From: Burkholderiales bacterium
GTDB taxonomy: Bacteria > Pseudomonadota > Gammaproteobacteria > Burkholderiales > Burkholderiaceae_F
NCBI GenBank assembly: GCA_020248865.1
Contig: JADCGS010000005.1
Coordinates: 1 to 64,000 of the forward strand
DNA: 64,000 nt
Direction of reading: 5' to 3'
In this document: positions 54,580-64,000 of the stretch, piece by piece
Layout: each line of letters opens with the position of its first letter
Numbering within the stretch: the first letter of the stretch is position 1
The notes under the pieces: model-generated
The model's database searches: none
What the model saw: only the letters and a program-made list of their open reading frames with translations
What the model was told of the DNA's origin: nothing
Position numbers and translations under genes: made by a program

Positions 54580-55526
54580 CCGCGTCGGCGCGCGAGACCA
54601 CCGAGGTGGCTGTGGGTGTACTGGTCCGCGCGGACGGTGCGGCGCTGATGGGCGACCGCCCGGCCGGCAAGCCGTACGCCGGTCACTGGGAGTTTCCTGG
54701 CGGCAAGATCGAGCCCGGCGAGACCGTGCAGCAGGCATTGGCGCGCGAACTGCACGAGGAACTGGGTATCGACATCGACGTTGCGCTGCCCTGGTTCGTG
54801 CATGAGTACGACTACCCGCATGCCTACGTGCGCCTGCACTTCCGGCGCGTGCTGCGCTGGCGCGGCGAGCCGCACCCGCGGGAAGGCCAGCGCCTCGGAT
54901 TCTTCCGCCCCGACGGCGACTGGCCAACGCCTTGCCTACCGGCGGCTGCGCCGGCGCTGCGTGGCCTGAAGGTGCCGCCTCTGTACGCCTTCACCGGGGT
55001 TGCGGCGCTTGGGCTGGAACGTTTCCTCGCCGCGCTCGACGTGCAGCTGGCGCGCGGCCTGCGCCAGCTGCAGCTGCGCGAGCCGGCGCTGGAGCCGGCT
55101 GAGGTCGACGCTGCGTTCCGGGCGATACTGCCGCGATGCCGCGCGCATGGCGCACGGGTCCTGGTGTCCAGCCGCCATGCGGCGCGCTGGGCTGACCGCT
55201 GCGACGGCGTGCACCTGACCTCGGCCGACTTGGCAAGCACGGCTGTGCGTCCGGACTGCGGCTGGCTGGCGGCCTCGGCGCACACCCGCGAGGATCTGCT
55301 GCGTGCGGCCCGACTGGGCTGTGACTTCGTGGTGGCGGGACCTGTTCTGCCGACCGTGAGCCACCCCGGGCAGCCGGTGCTGGGCTGGCACGGCTTCGAG
55401 ATGCTCATGCGCGATACACCTCTGCCTTGCTTCGCACTGGGCGGACTCGACGCGATGGACCTCGACTGCGCCCAGCAGGCCGGGGCGCACGGGGTCGCAC
55501 TCTTGTCGGGCGCTTGGCGTGGCTAG
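54576..55526 (+). CDS. Nudix hydrolase (MutT) fused to a ThiE-like domain
   Basis: 316 residues. N-terminal MutT domain: GHWEFPGGKIEPGETVQQAL and ARELHEELGIDID form the complete Nudix box. C-terminal half (LQLREPALEPAEV, SRHAARWADRCDGVHLTSADL, GPVLPTVSHPGQPVLGW, FALGGLDAMDL) resembles thiamine-phosphate synthase. This fusion is known in proteobacteria; the MutT part should hydrolyse oxidised dGTP, the role of the second part is unclear. GTG 54576 has AGGGG upstream. The stop TAG lies within the terminal repeat of a 252-bp element. Confidence 0.88.
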   Translation: MTASARETTEVAVGVLVRADGAALMGDRPAGKPYAGHWEFPGGKIEPGETVQQALARELHEELGIDIDVALPWFVHEYDYPHAYVRLHFRRVLRWRGEPHPREGQRLGFFRPDGDWPTPCLPAAAPALRGLKVPPLYAFTGVAALGLERFLAALDVQLARGLRQLQLREPALEPAEVDAAFRAILPRCRAHGARVLVSSRHAARWADRCDGVHLTSADLASTAVRPDCGWLAASAHTREDLLRAARLGCDFVVAGPVLPTVSHPGQPVLGWHGFEMLMRDTPLPCFALGGLDAMDLDCAQQAGAHGVALLSGAWRG

Positions 55527-55774
55527 CCCGGATGCTTCATCAGGAACGCGGGATTTGCGCGGATGCCCGCGCGAGCCAGACTGCGTGAGAGGGGCGCAGC
55601 CGATGCCCGTAGGCATCGGCGAACGCTTGAGCGATGTGGCCGCGCGCGGGCGCCGCGCAAACTCGCGTAGCCCCGGCCGTCCAAAGTGGCCTGGGCCAAG
55701 TGCAGGAGACCGCCGCGGCTTGCGGAGGCAGATCGTGGTTGCACGGGGGCGACCTGGTGAAACATCCGGGCTAG
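55523..55774. mobile_element. 252-bp MITE-like element with terminal inverted repeats
   Basis: The ends CTAGCCCGGATGCTTCATCA(GG) at 55523-55544 and, on the other strand, CTAGCCCGGATGTTTCACCA(GG) at 55753-55774 match at 20 of 22 positions. Nothing inside looks like a gene. The TAG in each end is the stop codon of a flanking convergent gene (55526 and 55771). A non-autonomous transposon-like repeat is the simplest reading; no target duplication could be confirmed. Confidence 0.65.
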
Positions 55775-55971
55775 GGCTTGCCCTGTCCCGACTCGCCGTC
55801 GAAGTCCGGACCAATCGGGTTGAGCGGGCTGCCAGCGATCACGTGGCGCTCTGACGCCCAGTCGCCCAGATCGATCGTGCGGCAGCGCTCGGAGCAAAAC
55901 GGTCGCCAGCGGCTGGCCTCGATCCACGCCACAGGTGTCCTGCACACCGGGCACTGCACGGACGCGGCCAT
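55771..55971 (-). CDS. yacG: DNA gyrase inhibitor YacG, zinc-binding
   Basis: 66 residues. Zinc site QCPVCRTPV...[18 protein letters not shown] (CxxC and CxxxC) is diagnostic. Small protein that binds GyrB. ATG 55971 overlaps the zapD stop (TGATG). The C-terminus ends at a TAG within the MITE-like element. Confidence 0.92.
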   Translation of the reverse strand: MAASVQCPVCRTPVAWIEASRWRPFCSERCRTIDLGDWASERHVIAGSPLNPIGPDFDGESGQGKP

Positions 55972-56744
55972 CAGAAAGCGCAAAGGGCCAGTTCGAATGG
56001 AACGTCGCGCTCGACCGGCTTGGGCTTGACTTCTCGATCAGCAGCGGTGAAGCGAATCCACAACATGTACTTGTTGGCACTGATCTCGGGAACCGCGCCG
56101 AGATCGGCGGCGACCCGTACTTGCAACAGTGCGTAGCTGCGGCCCTGGAGCATTTGCTGGAATTGACCCTGGCTCGCCACCTGCTGCGCTCGGTGGCTGG
56201 TTTCGCGCAGCATCTTGAGCACGATCGCGGTGCCGGAGACGAACTGTGACAGTGGCCTAATCCATTGCCGCAGGTCGGTTACACGTTCTTGTGGGTCGCG
56301 CATGAGCCAGGCGTGATACGACGGCAGGTCGAACTCGCAGGTGCCGCCTGGAATGCCAGCACGGCTGCGGATGCTGGTCAGCCACTCGTTGTCGCGCAGC
56401 TGTTGGCCGGCCCTGCCCGGCGTGCAGTTCAGTGTCTGCTGCGCCTGCTCGATCTCGCGCAGAATCGCGTCGAGCGCATCCTCGACCACTTGCGGGTTAT
56501 TGCGCAGAACGCTGAGCGATTGCCGATGGCGCTCGAGTTCCTGCAGCAGGTCGCTCTTTAGGTCGGCACGTGACGTGACTTCGAGTATCTCAAACAGCGT
56601 GAGCAACGCGGTATGGTGACAGTACGAGTGCGTCTGGGCGCAGAAGTAGTCGAGCTTGTCGAACAGGTCTTCCAAGCGCAGTAGCGTGCGGACCCGTTCG
56701 TTGAACGGGTACTCATAGAGCACGATTTGCTGCTCGTTGACCAT
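55971..56744 (-). CDS. zapD: FtsZ-associated protein ZapD
   Basis: 257 residues. [47 protein letters not shown] and [10 protein letters not shown] are ZapD (DUF1342) signatures. Bundles FtsZ filaments via the FtsZ C-terminal peptide. Visibly less GC-rich in third positions than the dcw genes upstream, as are the following minus-strand genes. Confidence 0.93.
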   Translation of the reverse strand: MVNEQQIVLYEYPFNERVRTLLRLEDLFDKLDYFCAQTHSYCHHTALLTLFEILEVTSRADLKSDLLQELERHRQSLSVLRNNPQVVEDALDAILREIEQAQQTLNCTPGRAGQQLRDNEWLTSIRSRAGIPGGTCEFDLPSYHAWLMRDPQERVTDLRQWIRPLSQFVSGTAIVLKMLRETSHRAQQVASQGQFQQMLQGRSYALLQVRVAADLGAVPEISANKYMLWIRFTAADREVKPKPVERDVPFELALCAF

Positions 56745-56768
56745 GTGTTGCCGACCCCAGGGGAGATA

Positions 56769-57419
56769 CTACAGGGCACCTGCCGTCGCTGCTGCGTGCC
56801 CTTTGGCCAGGCGAAGATATTGGCCGTGTAGCCGCGCTGCGCGCGGCGCCAACTGAGTCAGCGGCCCCGCGTTCACAAGCACGTCGTTCGCGGCGACCAA
56901 CCGCGCTGCCCGGCTCGCCTGCTGACCAATGATGGCCAGCACCTCGGCCGCTGACAACCCAGAGCGCTGCATGACCCGCTGCACCTGCAGCGCCTGCGGA
57001 GCATCAACAACAAGAACTCGGTCGACCCGCTGCGTCCACTCGCCCGACTCCACCAGCAGCGGAATGGCAAACACCACGTAGGGTGCGCCGGCGCGTTGAC
57101 TCGCAAGCGCTTCCTCCTCGGCCGCCTGGCGCACCAGCGGATGAACGATTGATTCGAGCGCCTGGCGGCCTGCGGGGTCCGCAAACACGTGCCGGCGCAT
57201 GGCAGCCCGGTCGAGCGCTCCTGAGGCGGCGATGAAGCCCGTACCGAAGCGACTGCGGATCGGTTCGATCGCTTCACCGCCGGCCGCGGTGACCCTGTGC
57301 GCGAGCATATCGGCGTCGACTACTGTCGCGCCTGCGGCGCTCAAGACTGCGGCCACTGCCGACTTGCCGCAGCCGATGCCACCGGTCAGGCCAACGGCGT
57401 AGTAGGACTGGTTGGGCAT
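56769..57419 (-). CDS. coaE: Dephospho-CoA kinase
   Basis: 216 residues. P-loop GLTGGIGCGKSAVAAVL, VVDADMLAHRVTAAGG and PLLVESGEW. Last step of CoA synthesis. ATG overlaps the pilD stop (TGATG). Confidence 0.94.
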   Translation of the reverse strand: MPNQSYYAVGLTGGIGCGKSAVAAVLSAAGATVVDADMLAHRVTAAGGEAIEPIRSRFGTGFIAASGALDRAAMRRHVFADPAGRQALESIVHPLVRQAAEEEALASQRAGAPYVVFAIPLLVESGEWTQRVDRVLVVDAPQALQVQRVMQRSGLSAAEVLAIIGQQASRAARLVAANDVLVNAGPLTQLAPRAARLHGQYLRLAKGHAAATAGAL

Positions 57420-58255
57420 CAGCCGCCCAGCAGAAGTGTCAGAAGGTAATCACCGAACAGCAAGGTCAGGAAGCCGGCGGCAGCCAGATAGGGTCCGAAG
57501 GGAATCGGGATGTCGCGGCCACGGCGCTGCAATGCGATCAGGACAATGCCGACGATCGCACCGACTACCGAAGACAGCAGGATGATCGGCAGCAGCATCT
57601 TGTAGCCAAGCCACCCGCCCAGCGCTGCCAGCAGTTTGAAGTCGCCGTAACCCATCCCCTCTCTGCCCGTCAGCAGCTTGAACAGCCAGTACACGCTCCA
57701 AAGCGACAGGTAGCCGCAGACTGCGCCGACCACCGCTTGCTCCAGCGGAGCAAAAACACCGAATAGATTGGCGAGGAGTCCGAGCCATAGCAGCGGCAAC
57801 GTCAGGCTGTCGGGAAGGAGCGTGGTGTCGGCGTCGATGAAAGTCAGAGCGATCAGCGTCCAGGTCAGCGCGAGCGCAAGGGTGCCCTGAACACTCCAGC
57901 CGAAGTGACCAACAACAAGGATCGACAAGACAGACGTCAGCACTTCGACAATCGGATAGCGCGAAGAAATTGCCGCGCCGCACTCGCGGCACCTCCCCCC
58001 GAGTGCCAGATAGGACAGCACTGGCACGTTGTCGTACGCGCGCAGTGGCGCCTGGCAATGCGGGCAGCGCGATGAGGGCAGCAGCAGGTTGTAGCGGCCG
58101 AGGTTGGGCATCTCTCGACCCTCCAACTCGGCGCACTGCGCCCGCCATTCGGCGTCCATCATCTTCGGCAGGCGATGGATCACGACATTGAGGAATGAGC
58201 CGACGACCAGGCCGACCCCGGCAGCGCCGAGCAAGATCAGGGTGTCCGGCGGCAT
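57419..58255 (-). CDS. pilD: Type IV prepilin peptidase / N-methyltransferase
   Basis: 278 residues, several membrane helices. GSFLNVVIHRLPKMM, two CxxC pairs (CPHCQAPL, CRECGAAISSRYP), and the catalytic Asp residues in FIDADTTLLPD and GMGYGDFKLLAALGGW. Cleaves and methylates type IV pilins. Confidence 0.95.
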   Translation of the reverse strand: MPPDTLILLGAAGVGLVVGSFLNVVIHRLPKMMDAEWRAQCAELEGREMPNLGRYNLLLPSSRCPHCQAPLRAYDNVPVLSYLALGGRCRECGAAISSRYPIVEVLTSVLSILVVGHFGWSVQGTLALALTWTLIALTFIDADTTLLPDSLTLPLLWLGLLANLFGVFAPLEQAVVGAVCGYLSLWSVYWLFKLLTGREGMGYGDFKLLAALGGWLGYKMLLPIILLSSVVGAIVGIVLIALQRRGRDIPIPFGPYLAAAGFLTLLFGDYLLTLLLGG

Positions 58256-58293
58256 GCGCTAGCGCCGGACGGTTCCGGCGCCCCCTTACTTCG

Positions 58294-59523
58294 CTAGACG
58301 ACCTGGCCGAGCTTGAAGATCGGCAAATAGATCGCGACGACGATACCGCCAATGACCACACCGAGCACCACCATGATCAGAGGCTCGAGCAGACTGGCCA
58401 TGGCGTCCACTGCCTCGTCGACCTCGCGCTCGTAGTAGTCGGCGACCTTGGACAGCATCGAGTCGAGCGAGCCGGACTCCTCGCCAATGCTGGTCATCTG
58501 CACAGCCATGGGGGGAAACACCGCCGAGTTTTGCATTGCCACCGCCAGACTGGTGCCGACATTGACCTCGTTCTGTATGAGCTTGGTCGCCTCTTTGTAG
58601 ACCGCGTTGCCCGAAGCGGGGCCGACCGAGTCGAGCGCTTCGACCAGCGGCACGCCGGCGGCGAAGGTGGTCGACAGGGTGCGACTCCAGCGTGCGATGG
58701 AGGCCTTCGTAATCAGCTCGCCAATGACTGGCGGCTTGAGCAGTAGGCGGTCGACCAACATTTGCACTTTGGGCGAGCGCTTCCATGCTGTGTAGGCGAA
58801 GTAGAAACCTCCACCTGCACCCAGCAGAGCGACATACCAGTACTTGACAAAGAAGTCCGACATGGCCATCACGAACAGCGTGGGCGCGGGCAAGTCGGCG
58901 CCGAAACTCGCGAATACCTGCTTGAATGACGGGATCACGAAAATCATGATGATGGCCGTGATCGCGATTGACACGAGGATGATCATCGTGGGGTAGAAAA
59001 GTGCTTTCTTGATCTTGCCTTTCAGCGCTAGCGTCTTTTCCTTGTACAGCGCCAGACGGTCGAGCAGGGTCTCGAGGATGCCGGCCTGTTCGCCGGCCGC
59101 CACCAGGTTGCAGAACAGCGCATCGAAGTACATTGGGTACTTTCGGAAAGCTTGGTTCAGACTGGTGCCAGTCTCGACGTCCATACGGATGTCGTTGATC
59201 AGTCGGCTCATTGACGGGTTGGCGTGGCCGCGGCCGACGATGTCGAAAGACTGCATCAACGGGACGCCAGCCCGCAGCATCGTCGAAAGCTGTCGCGTGA
59301 ACAGAGCAAGATCCTTTTCCGTGATGCGCCTGCCGCGCGAGAAGCTCTGTTTGCGAATCTTGGAGGCGATAATCCCGCGCCGACGCAGCGAGGCAGCCAC
59401 GACTGATTCGCCGCCTGCGCGCATCTCGCCCTTGACGACGCGGCCCTGCTTGTCGCGACCCTCCCAAAGAAACATCACCTCGCGAACCTGTTCGCGCGGA
59501 CGGGCTATTGCTCCGGTGGCCAT
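58294..59523 (-). CDS. pilC: Type IV pilus inner-membrane platform protein PilC
   Basis: 409 residues. LFTRQLSTMLRAGVPLMQSFDIV and ARWSRTLSTTFAAGVPLVEALDSVG form the duplicated T2SF domains, with membrane helices after each and at the end (LIMVVLGVVIGGIVVAIYLPIF). Works with PilB in pilus assembly. 38 bp before pilD. Confidence 0.95.
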   Translation of the reverse strand: MATGAIARPREQVREVMFLWEGRDKQGRVVKGEMRAGGESVVAASLRRRGIIASKIRKQSFSRGRRITEKDLALFTRQLSTMLRAGVPLMQSFDIVGRGHANPSMSRLINDIRMDVETGTSLNQAFRKYPMYFDALFCNLVAAGEQAGILETLLDRLALYKEKTLALKGKIKKALFYPTMIILVSIAITAIIMIFVIPSFKQVFASFGADLPAPTLFVMAMSDFFVKYWYVALLGAGGGFYFAYTAWKRSPKVQMLVDRLLLKPPVIGELITKASIARWSRTLSTTFAAGVPLVEALDSVGPASGNAVYKEATKLIQNEVNVGTSLAVAMQNSAVFPPMAVQMTSIGEESGSLDSMLSKVADYYEREVDEAVDAMASLLEPLIMVVLGVVIGGIVVAIYLPIFKLGQVV

Positions 59524-59544
59524 GGATGCACTCCGCTATTGCTT

Positions 59545-61287
59545 CTACTCGTTGGTGCAGCCGAGCACTTCCTCGATCGAGGTCATGCCCTGCTTCACCT
59601 TCATGAGCCCCGAGCGGCGCAAGTCGTTGACCCCGTCGCGAGTGGCTTGTTCGGCAATCTCTATCGCGCTGCCGCCGCGCAGGATGATCTGCTGGATCGC
59701 CTCGCTCATTGGCATCACCTGATAAATGCCCACGCGGCCCTTGTAGCCGCTGTTCTTGCAACGATCGCAACCGACCGGCTTGTAGGGCATCCAGGTTCCG
59801 TCGAGGTCACTGTCGCGGAAGCCTGCTGCGCGGAGGGCATCGAGCGTGAAGTCCGCAGGCTGCTTGCAGGCGCACAGCCGACGTGCCAGCCGCTGCGCGG
59901 TGATCAGGATGATCGAGGAGACGATGTTGAACGCGGGCACACCCATGTTGGCAAGGCGCGTCAGGGTCGACGGCCCGTCGTTGGTGTGCAACGTCGACAT
60001 GACCATGTGGCCGGTCTGCGCAGCTTTGACTGCGATATCAGCGGTCTCAAGGTCGCGAATCTCGCCAACCATGATGATGTCTGGATCCTGGCGCAAGAAC
60101 GACTTCATCGCTGCCGCGAAGGTCAGGCCTGCCTTGTCGTTAACGTTGACTTGGTTGATCCCGGCCAGCTGAATCTCGGCCGGATCTTCGGCGGTGGAAA
60201 TGTTGACGCCCGGCTGGTTAAGGATGTTCAGGCAGGTGTACAGAGAAACGGTCTTGCCGCTGCCGGTTGGCCCAGTCACCAGCACCATGCCGTAAGGCCG
60301 TTGAATGGCATTCAGCAGCGCCTCCTTTTGCTCGGGGTCGTAGCCCAACGCGTCGATGCCCAGCTTGGCCTGCGACGAGTCGAGGATCCGCATCACCACC
60401 TTTTCCCCGAACAGCGTGGGCAGTGTGCTGACCCGGAAGTCGATGGCGCGCTGGCCGGACAGGGCGAGTTTCATGCGGCCATCCTGGGGGACCCGCTTTT
60501 CGGAGATGTCGAGCCTGGACACGACCTTGACTCGCGCAACCAGCCGTTCGCGGATGGCCAGCGGAGGCTGTGCCACTTCCCGCAGTACCCCGTCGACCCG
60601 GAAGCGGATTCGATAGAACTTCTCGTAGGGCTCAAAGTGCAGATCTGACGCTCCTTCGCTGATCGCGTCGAGCAGGAGTTTCTGCAGGAAGCGAACCACT
60701 GGTGCGTCGTCGACCTCTGAGGTGTCCTGCTCCTGCTCCTGCGCCTTATCGTCTTCCGCTGACAGGAGGTCCTCGAAGCTGACGTCGTCGTCGACCAGTT
60801 TCTCGAAGGCCTCGTTGGCGCCGCGCGATGTCGACTCGACCACGCGCATGAGCTTGTCGTGTTCGACGACAACAATGTCGAGCGACAACTGCGTCTGGAA
60901 CTTGACTTGGTCAAGCGCCTGGAAGTTGGTCGGGTCGGAGACCGCTACCGCGAGCCGGTTGCCGCGCTTGCGCAGCGCCAGAACACCGGAAGCCGAGACG
61001 AGCTTCCTATCAATGATGTCGCTCGGCAACTGACCGAGGTCGACGGAAGACAGGTCCAATAGAGGGTGGCCAAACGTATCGGCCGCGAACTTGGCGACGA
61101 CGCTCGGCGAAAGGCCGCTTGAGTCAGCGGCGGCAATCAGTTCGCCGATGAAAAGCGTATTGGACTGCACTGCCTTGCGCGCGAGTGTCTCGGCGCGGTC
61201 CGGGCGCAGTTTGCCCTGCTGAACGAGTGCGCGAGCCAACCCCGTCAGGACGGAGGCAGCGGATGTTGCTTGGGAGACGGCGGACAT
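59545..61287 (-). CDS. pilB: Type IV pilus assembly ATPase PilB
   Basis: 580 residues. N-terminal MshEN-type domains, then the secretion ATPase: VTGPTGSGKTVSLYTCLN (Walker A), DPDIIMVGEIRDLETAD (Walker B), HTNDGPSTLTRL, and a four-Cys zinc site (LCACKQP, CDRCKNSGYKGR). Powers pilus extension. A possible -10 (TATAAA on the minus strand, 61315-61320) lies 28 bp upstream. Confidence 0.96.
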   Translation of the reverse strand: MSAVSQATSAASVLTGLARALVQQGKLRPDRAETLARKAVQSNTLFIGELIAAADSSGLSPSVVAKFAADTFGHPLLDLSSVDLGQLPSDIIDRKLVSASGVLALRKRGNRLAVAVSDPTNFQALDQVKFQTQLSLDIVVVEHDKLMRVVESTSRGANEAFEKLVDDDVSFEDLLSAEDDKAQEQEQDTSEVDDAPVVRFLQKLLLDAISEGASDLHFEPYEKFYRIRFRVDGVLREVAQPPLAIRERLVARVKVVSRLDISEKRVPQDGRMKLALSGQRAIDFRVSTLPTLFGEKVVMRILDSSQAKLGIDALGYDPEQKEALLNAIQRPYGMVLVTGPTGSGKTVSLYTCLNILNQPGVNISTAEDPAEIQLAGINQVNVNDKAGLTFAAAMKSFLRQDPDIIMVGEIRDLETADIAVKAAQTGHMVMSTLHTNDGPSTLTRLANMGVPAFNIVSSIILITAQRLARRLCACKQPADFTLDALRAAGFRDSDLDGTWMPYKPVGCDRCKNSGYKGRVGIYQVMPMSEAIQQIILRGGSAIEIAEQATRDGVNDLRRSGLMKVKQGMTSIEEVLGCTNE

Positions 61288-61548
61288 GGATGCGATGCTT
61301 GTAACCTTCGCCCGTTTATAGCCCGCACTGCTGGAGGAAAAGACCGGAGATATTGCCGATAAGGCCGCAATTTGTAAAGCTGAGAGGCGGTGGGCGGCTT
61401 CGCCCTGCTCACCTGTCTACGCGTCAACTGATCGGAGCGGCGGCCCGCTCCGAGACGGTGTGCAAGAAATAGGCGAACTTCCACGGCGCATCTACCGGAC
61501 GGCAAAAGCGGGAACAGCGGAACGGCAGGGAAGAAATGATGAGCGGGA

Positions 61549-61625
61549 TGGTCGGGGTGAGAGGATTTGAACCTCCGACTCCTGCGTCCCGAACGCAGTA
61601 CTCTACCAAGCTGAGCTACACCCCG
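61549..61625 (-). tRNA. tRNA-Pro, anticodon CGG
   Basis: Seven-base acceptor stem CGGGGTG/CACCCCG, discriminator A and encoded CCA. Anticodon stem CTGCG/CGCAG encloses TTCGGGA, giving anticodon CGG, which reads the CCG codons that are frequent in this genome. T arm has GGTTCAAATCC. Lies between ispB and pilB, all on the minus strand. Confidence 0.97.
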
Positions 61626-61660
61626 ACGCCTTATCGACCAATGATGGGTCAACGAAGGGC

Positions 61661-62659
61661 TCACCGGTCACGCGACACAGCGAACTCAGCTAAGTTTAGC
61701 AGAGACCGCTTGAAGATCGTGGCGGGAAGCGGAGTCAGCGCGTCGGCTGCCGCGGCGGCAAACGACTCGGCAAGTGTTTGCGCGTACTCGATTGAGCCGC
61801 TGCGCTTGACGATTTCGGCCACAGCGACGAAGTCGCCTCCGCCTTCGCGAATGGCCGCCTCTAGTACCGAGCGATCCGCCGCCTGCACCCGGGCCAGAGC
61901 GTGAATCAGCGGCAAGGTCGCCTTGCCCTCGCGCAGGTCGTCACCAAGCCGCTTGCCCAGATCGCCAGTGTTTCCTGAATAGTCGAGCACGTCATCGACA
62001 ATCTGAAAGGCCGAGCCGAGCGCCATGCCATAGCGCGCACAGCGCGCCTCAACATCCGCACCGGCGCCAGCTAGCACTGCGGCAATGCGGCAGGCCGCCT
62101 CGAACAGTGTCGACGTCTTGCGCTCGATTACCTGCATGTAGCGCGGCTCGGTCACCGAGGGATCATGAACGTTGAGCAGCTGCAGTACTTCACCCTCGGC
62201 GATGCGGTTGGTGGCATCGGCAAGCATGCGCATCACGCGCAGACTGCCGACGTCGACCATCATCTGGAACGAGCGTGAATACAGGAAGTCCCCGACCAGG
62301 ACGCTGGCTGCATTGCCGAACGCGGCGTTGGCGGTAGCCCGTCCACGACGAAGATCGGACTCGTCAACCACATCGTCGTGCAGGAGAGTTGCGGTGTGAA
62401 TGAACTCAATGACAGCCGCTAGCTGGTGGTGATTAGTGCCCGCGTAGCCCAATGCACGGGCGGTCAATAGCAAGATGGCCGGGCGCAGACGCTTGCCACC
62501 GGCGCCGATGATGTAATCGGCGATCGTACGGATCAGCGCCACGTCGGAGCCGAGGCGCTCGCGGATCACCGCATCCAGCGCTGACATGTCGGCCGCGGCC
62601 GGCGCCAGCAACTCGGGCAGGGTCGGAAGACGGGGAGAGCCTGCTGTGGCGGTTTGCAC
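61661..62659 (-). CDS. ispB: Long-chain polyprenyl diphosphate synthase (octaprenyl type)
   Basis: 332 residues. First Asp-rich motif LLHDDVVDESDLRRG, second FQIVDDVLDYSGN; GAGGKRLRPAILLL and TSTLFEAACRIAAVLAG follow the family. Makes the ubiquinone side chain. Divergent from rplU. Confidence 0.93.
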   Translation of the reverse strand: MQTATAGSPRLPTLPELLAPAAADMSALDAVIRERLGSDVALIRTIADYIIGAGGKRLRPAILLLTARALGYAGTNHHQLAAVIEFIHTATLLHDDVVDESDLRRGRATANAAFGNAASVLVGDFLYSRSFQMMVDVGSLRVMRMLADATNRIAEGEVLQLLNVHDPSVTEPRYMQVIERKTSTLFEAACRIAAVLAGAGADVEARCARYGMALGSAFQIVDDVLDYSGNTGDLGKRLGDDLREGKATLPLIHALARVQAADRSVLEAAIREGGGDFVAVAEIVKRSGSIEYAQTLAESFAAAAADALTPLPATIFKRSLLNLAEFAVSRDR

Positions 62660-62789
62660 GGGTCGGTGGTCGGCATACGCGCGCCGAGCGGCGGAGAAGC
62701 TAACTTTTCCATTTTATAGGTGTCGGCCCTGCGTTGCCTCCGGCTCACCCGTGCTCAAGTCCGTTATGCGGAGCAGCAAAAGTGGGGGT

Positions 62790-62819
62790 TTGACCCGCCA
62801 GGGTAATTTCTGCCATAAT
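62790..62819 (+). promoter_or_regulatory. rplU promoter
   Basis: TTGACC (62790-62795), an 18-bp spacer and CATAAT (62814-62819) preceded by TG at the extended -10 position. Predicted start near 62826, giving a leader of about 215 nt. Confidence 0.7.
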
Positions 62820-62825
62820 CAAAGG

Positions 62826-63040
62826 CTTGGCGTGAAATTTCGCAGTTGCATGTAGTCAGTCCGCCATCCGGGCTATCGACGTTTGATTAATGACGTCCGG
62901 TCGCCCATGACATTCCTTTCGTCACGGGTGACCATGTCGGTAGGCTTCGCATCGGTCGTCGCATTCAAATCCGGCCAGCCGCGCTCATTTGATCAAATGA
63001 GCGCGATTGCGGAGGTCGAGCGATAAGAAGGAGTTATCGT
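62826..63040 (+). promoter_or_regulatory. Long structured 5' leader of rplU
   Basis: Two strong structures: a 13-position stem with one G-U pair and one mismatch (62899-62911 with 62921-62933), and a 26-bp perfect palindrome at 62980-63005 (left arm CGCGCTCATTTGA). The ribosome site AAGGAG follows. A leader that lets L21 or another factor control translation is likely (inference). No known leader family was recognised. Confidence 0.5.
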
Positions 63041-63349
63041 ATGTATGCAGTTATCAAGTCTGGCGGCAAGCAGTACCGGGTCGCGCCCGGTGATAGGCTG
63101 AAGCTGGAAACGCTGGCCGCCGAGGTGGGTCAGAAGATTTTGCTGGGCGAGGTTCTTGCTCTGGGGCGCGGTGTCGACCTGCGCGTAGGCACACCTGTGG
63201 TGGTTGGCGCGGCGGTGACTGCCACGGTGCTGGCGCACGGTCGGCGCGATAAAGTTACAATTTTTAAGATGCGGCGCCGCAAACACTACGCCAAGAGCGG
63301 TGGTCACCGTCAAAATTTCACTGAGGTTCAGATCGATTCGATCGCCTGA
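63041..63349 (+). CDS. rplU: 50S ribosomal protein L21
   Basis: 102 residues. [18 protein letters not shown] and [21 protein letters not shown] are diagnostic. AAGGAG lies 8 bases before ATG 63041. First of the conserved rplU-rpmA-obgE order. Confidence 0.98.
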   Translation: MYAVIKSGGKQYRVAPGDRLKLETLAAEVGQKILLGEVLALGRGVDLRVGTPVVVGAAVTATVLAHGRRDKVTIFKMRRRKHYAKSGGHRQNFTEVQIDSIA

Positions 63350-63377
63350 GCGACCGGTCGACGCGTTCGAGGACACG

Positions 63378-64000
<623 letters not shown>

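Noticed and set aside
61355..61362. Second GCCGATAA as a flagellar promoter
   Set aside because: No gene follows on the plus strand, and such 8-mers are expected by chance about once in this window.
62980..63005. FNR/CRP-type operator in the rplU leader
   Set aside because: FNR sites need TTGAT-N4-ATCAA; here the two halves abut. The perfect palindrome within the transcript fits an RNA hairpin better.

Overview
The window is a stretch of chromosome from a high-GC betaproteobacterium, most likely of the order Burkholderiales. The evidence is the division/cell-wall (dcw) gene order and its usual betaproteobacterial continuation (ftsZ, lpxC, dciA, M23 peptidase, secA, argJ, DUF815 ATPase, mutT-thiE fusion, yacG, zapD, coaE, pilD-pilC-pilB, ispB, rplU-rpmA-obgE), together with strong G/C preference at third codon positions. 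No transposase, integrase, prophage, CRISPR array or defence locus was seen.

Layout. 1-254: tandem 76-bp repeats running off the left edge. 255-15651: signalling genes: a membrane histidine kinase; an operon-like run of a large hybrid kinase ending in an HPt domain, a REC-PAS-GGDEF-EAL protein and a GGEEF diguanylate cyclase; on the minus strand a TldD/PmbA-like pair and a REC-kinase with its NarL-type regulator. 15877-25631: a chemotaxis cluster (CheZ-like protein, cheY, cheA, MCP, cheW, a small predicted outer-membrane protein, cheR, cheD, cheB). 25797-26264: flavin-type oxidoreductase. 26334-26652: RNase P RNA. 26866-45505: the dcw cluster from the MraZ-controlled promoter to ftsZ. 45667-55526: lpxC/secA/argJ region. 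55771-61287: minus-strand yacG-zapD-coaE-pilD-pilC-pilB. 61549-62659: tRNA-Pro(CGG) and ispB. 62790-64000: rplU-rpmA with a long structured leader, then the start of obgE.

How it works together. The dcw operon makes the peptidoglycan precursors (MurC-G, MraY, Ddl) and the divisome (FtsL, I, W, Q, A, Z), starting from a promoter carrying the MraZ box. From rsmH to ftsA almost every junction is a stop/start overlap. Where genes are separated, small ORFs fill the gap and overlap both neighbours by four bases (murD-ftsW, murG-murC, ddl-ftsQ; also ATPase-mutT). Two of these linkers are built from a dispersed repeat whose translation contains GRPKxE, and another copy of that repeat forms the N-terminus of MurG. 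This chain of translated linkers is the most unusual thing I found.

Other points worth checking: a 36-bp direct duplication that moved the murC start behind a 40-codon upstream ORF; covarying changes in helix P4 of RNase P RNA; a 252-bp inverted-repeat element whose ends supply the stop codons of two convergent genes; a 26-bp perfect palindrome in the rplU leader; and matching C-terminal tails on CheD and the CheZ-like protein.
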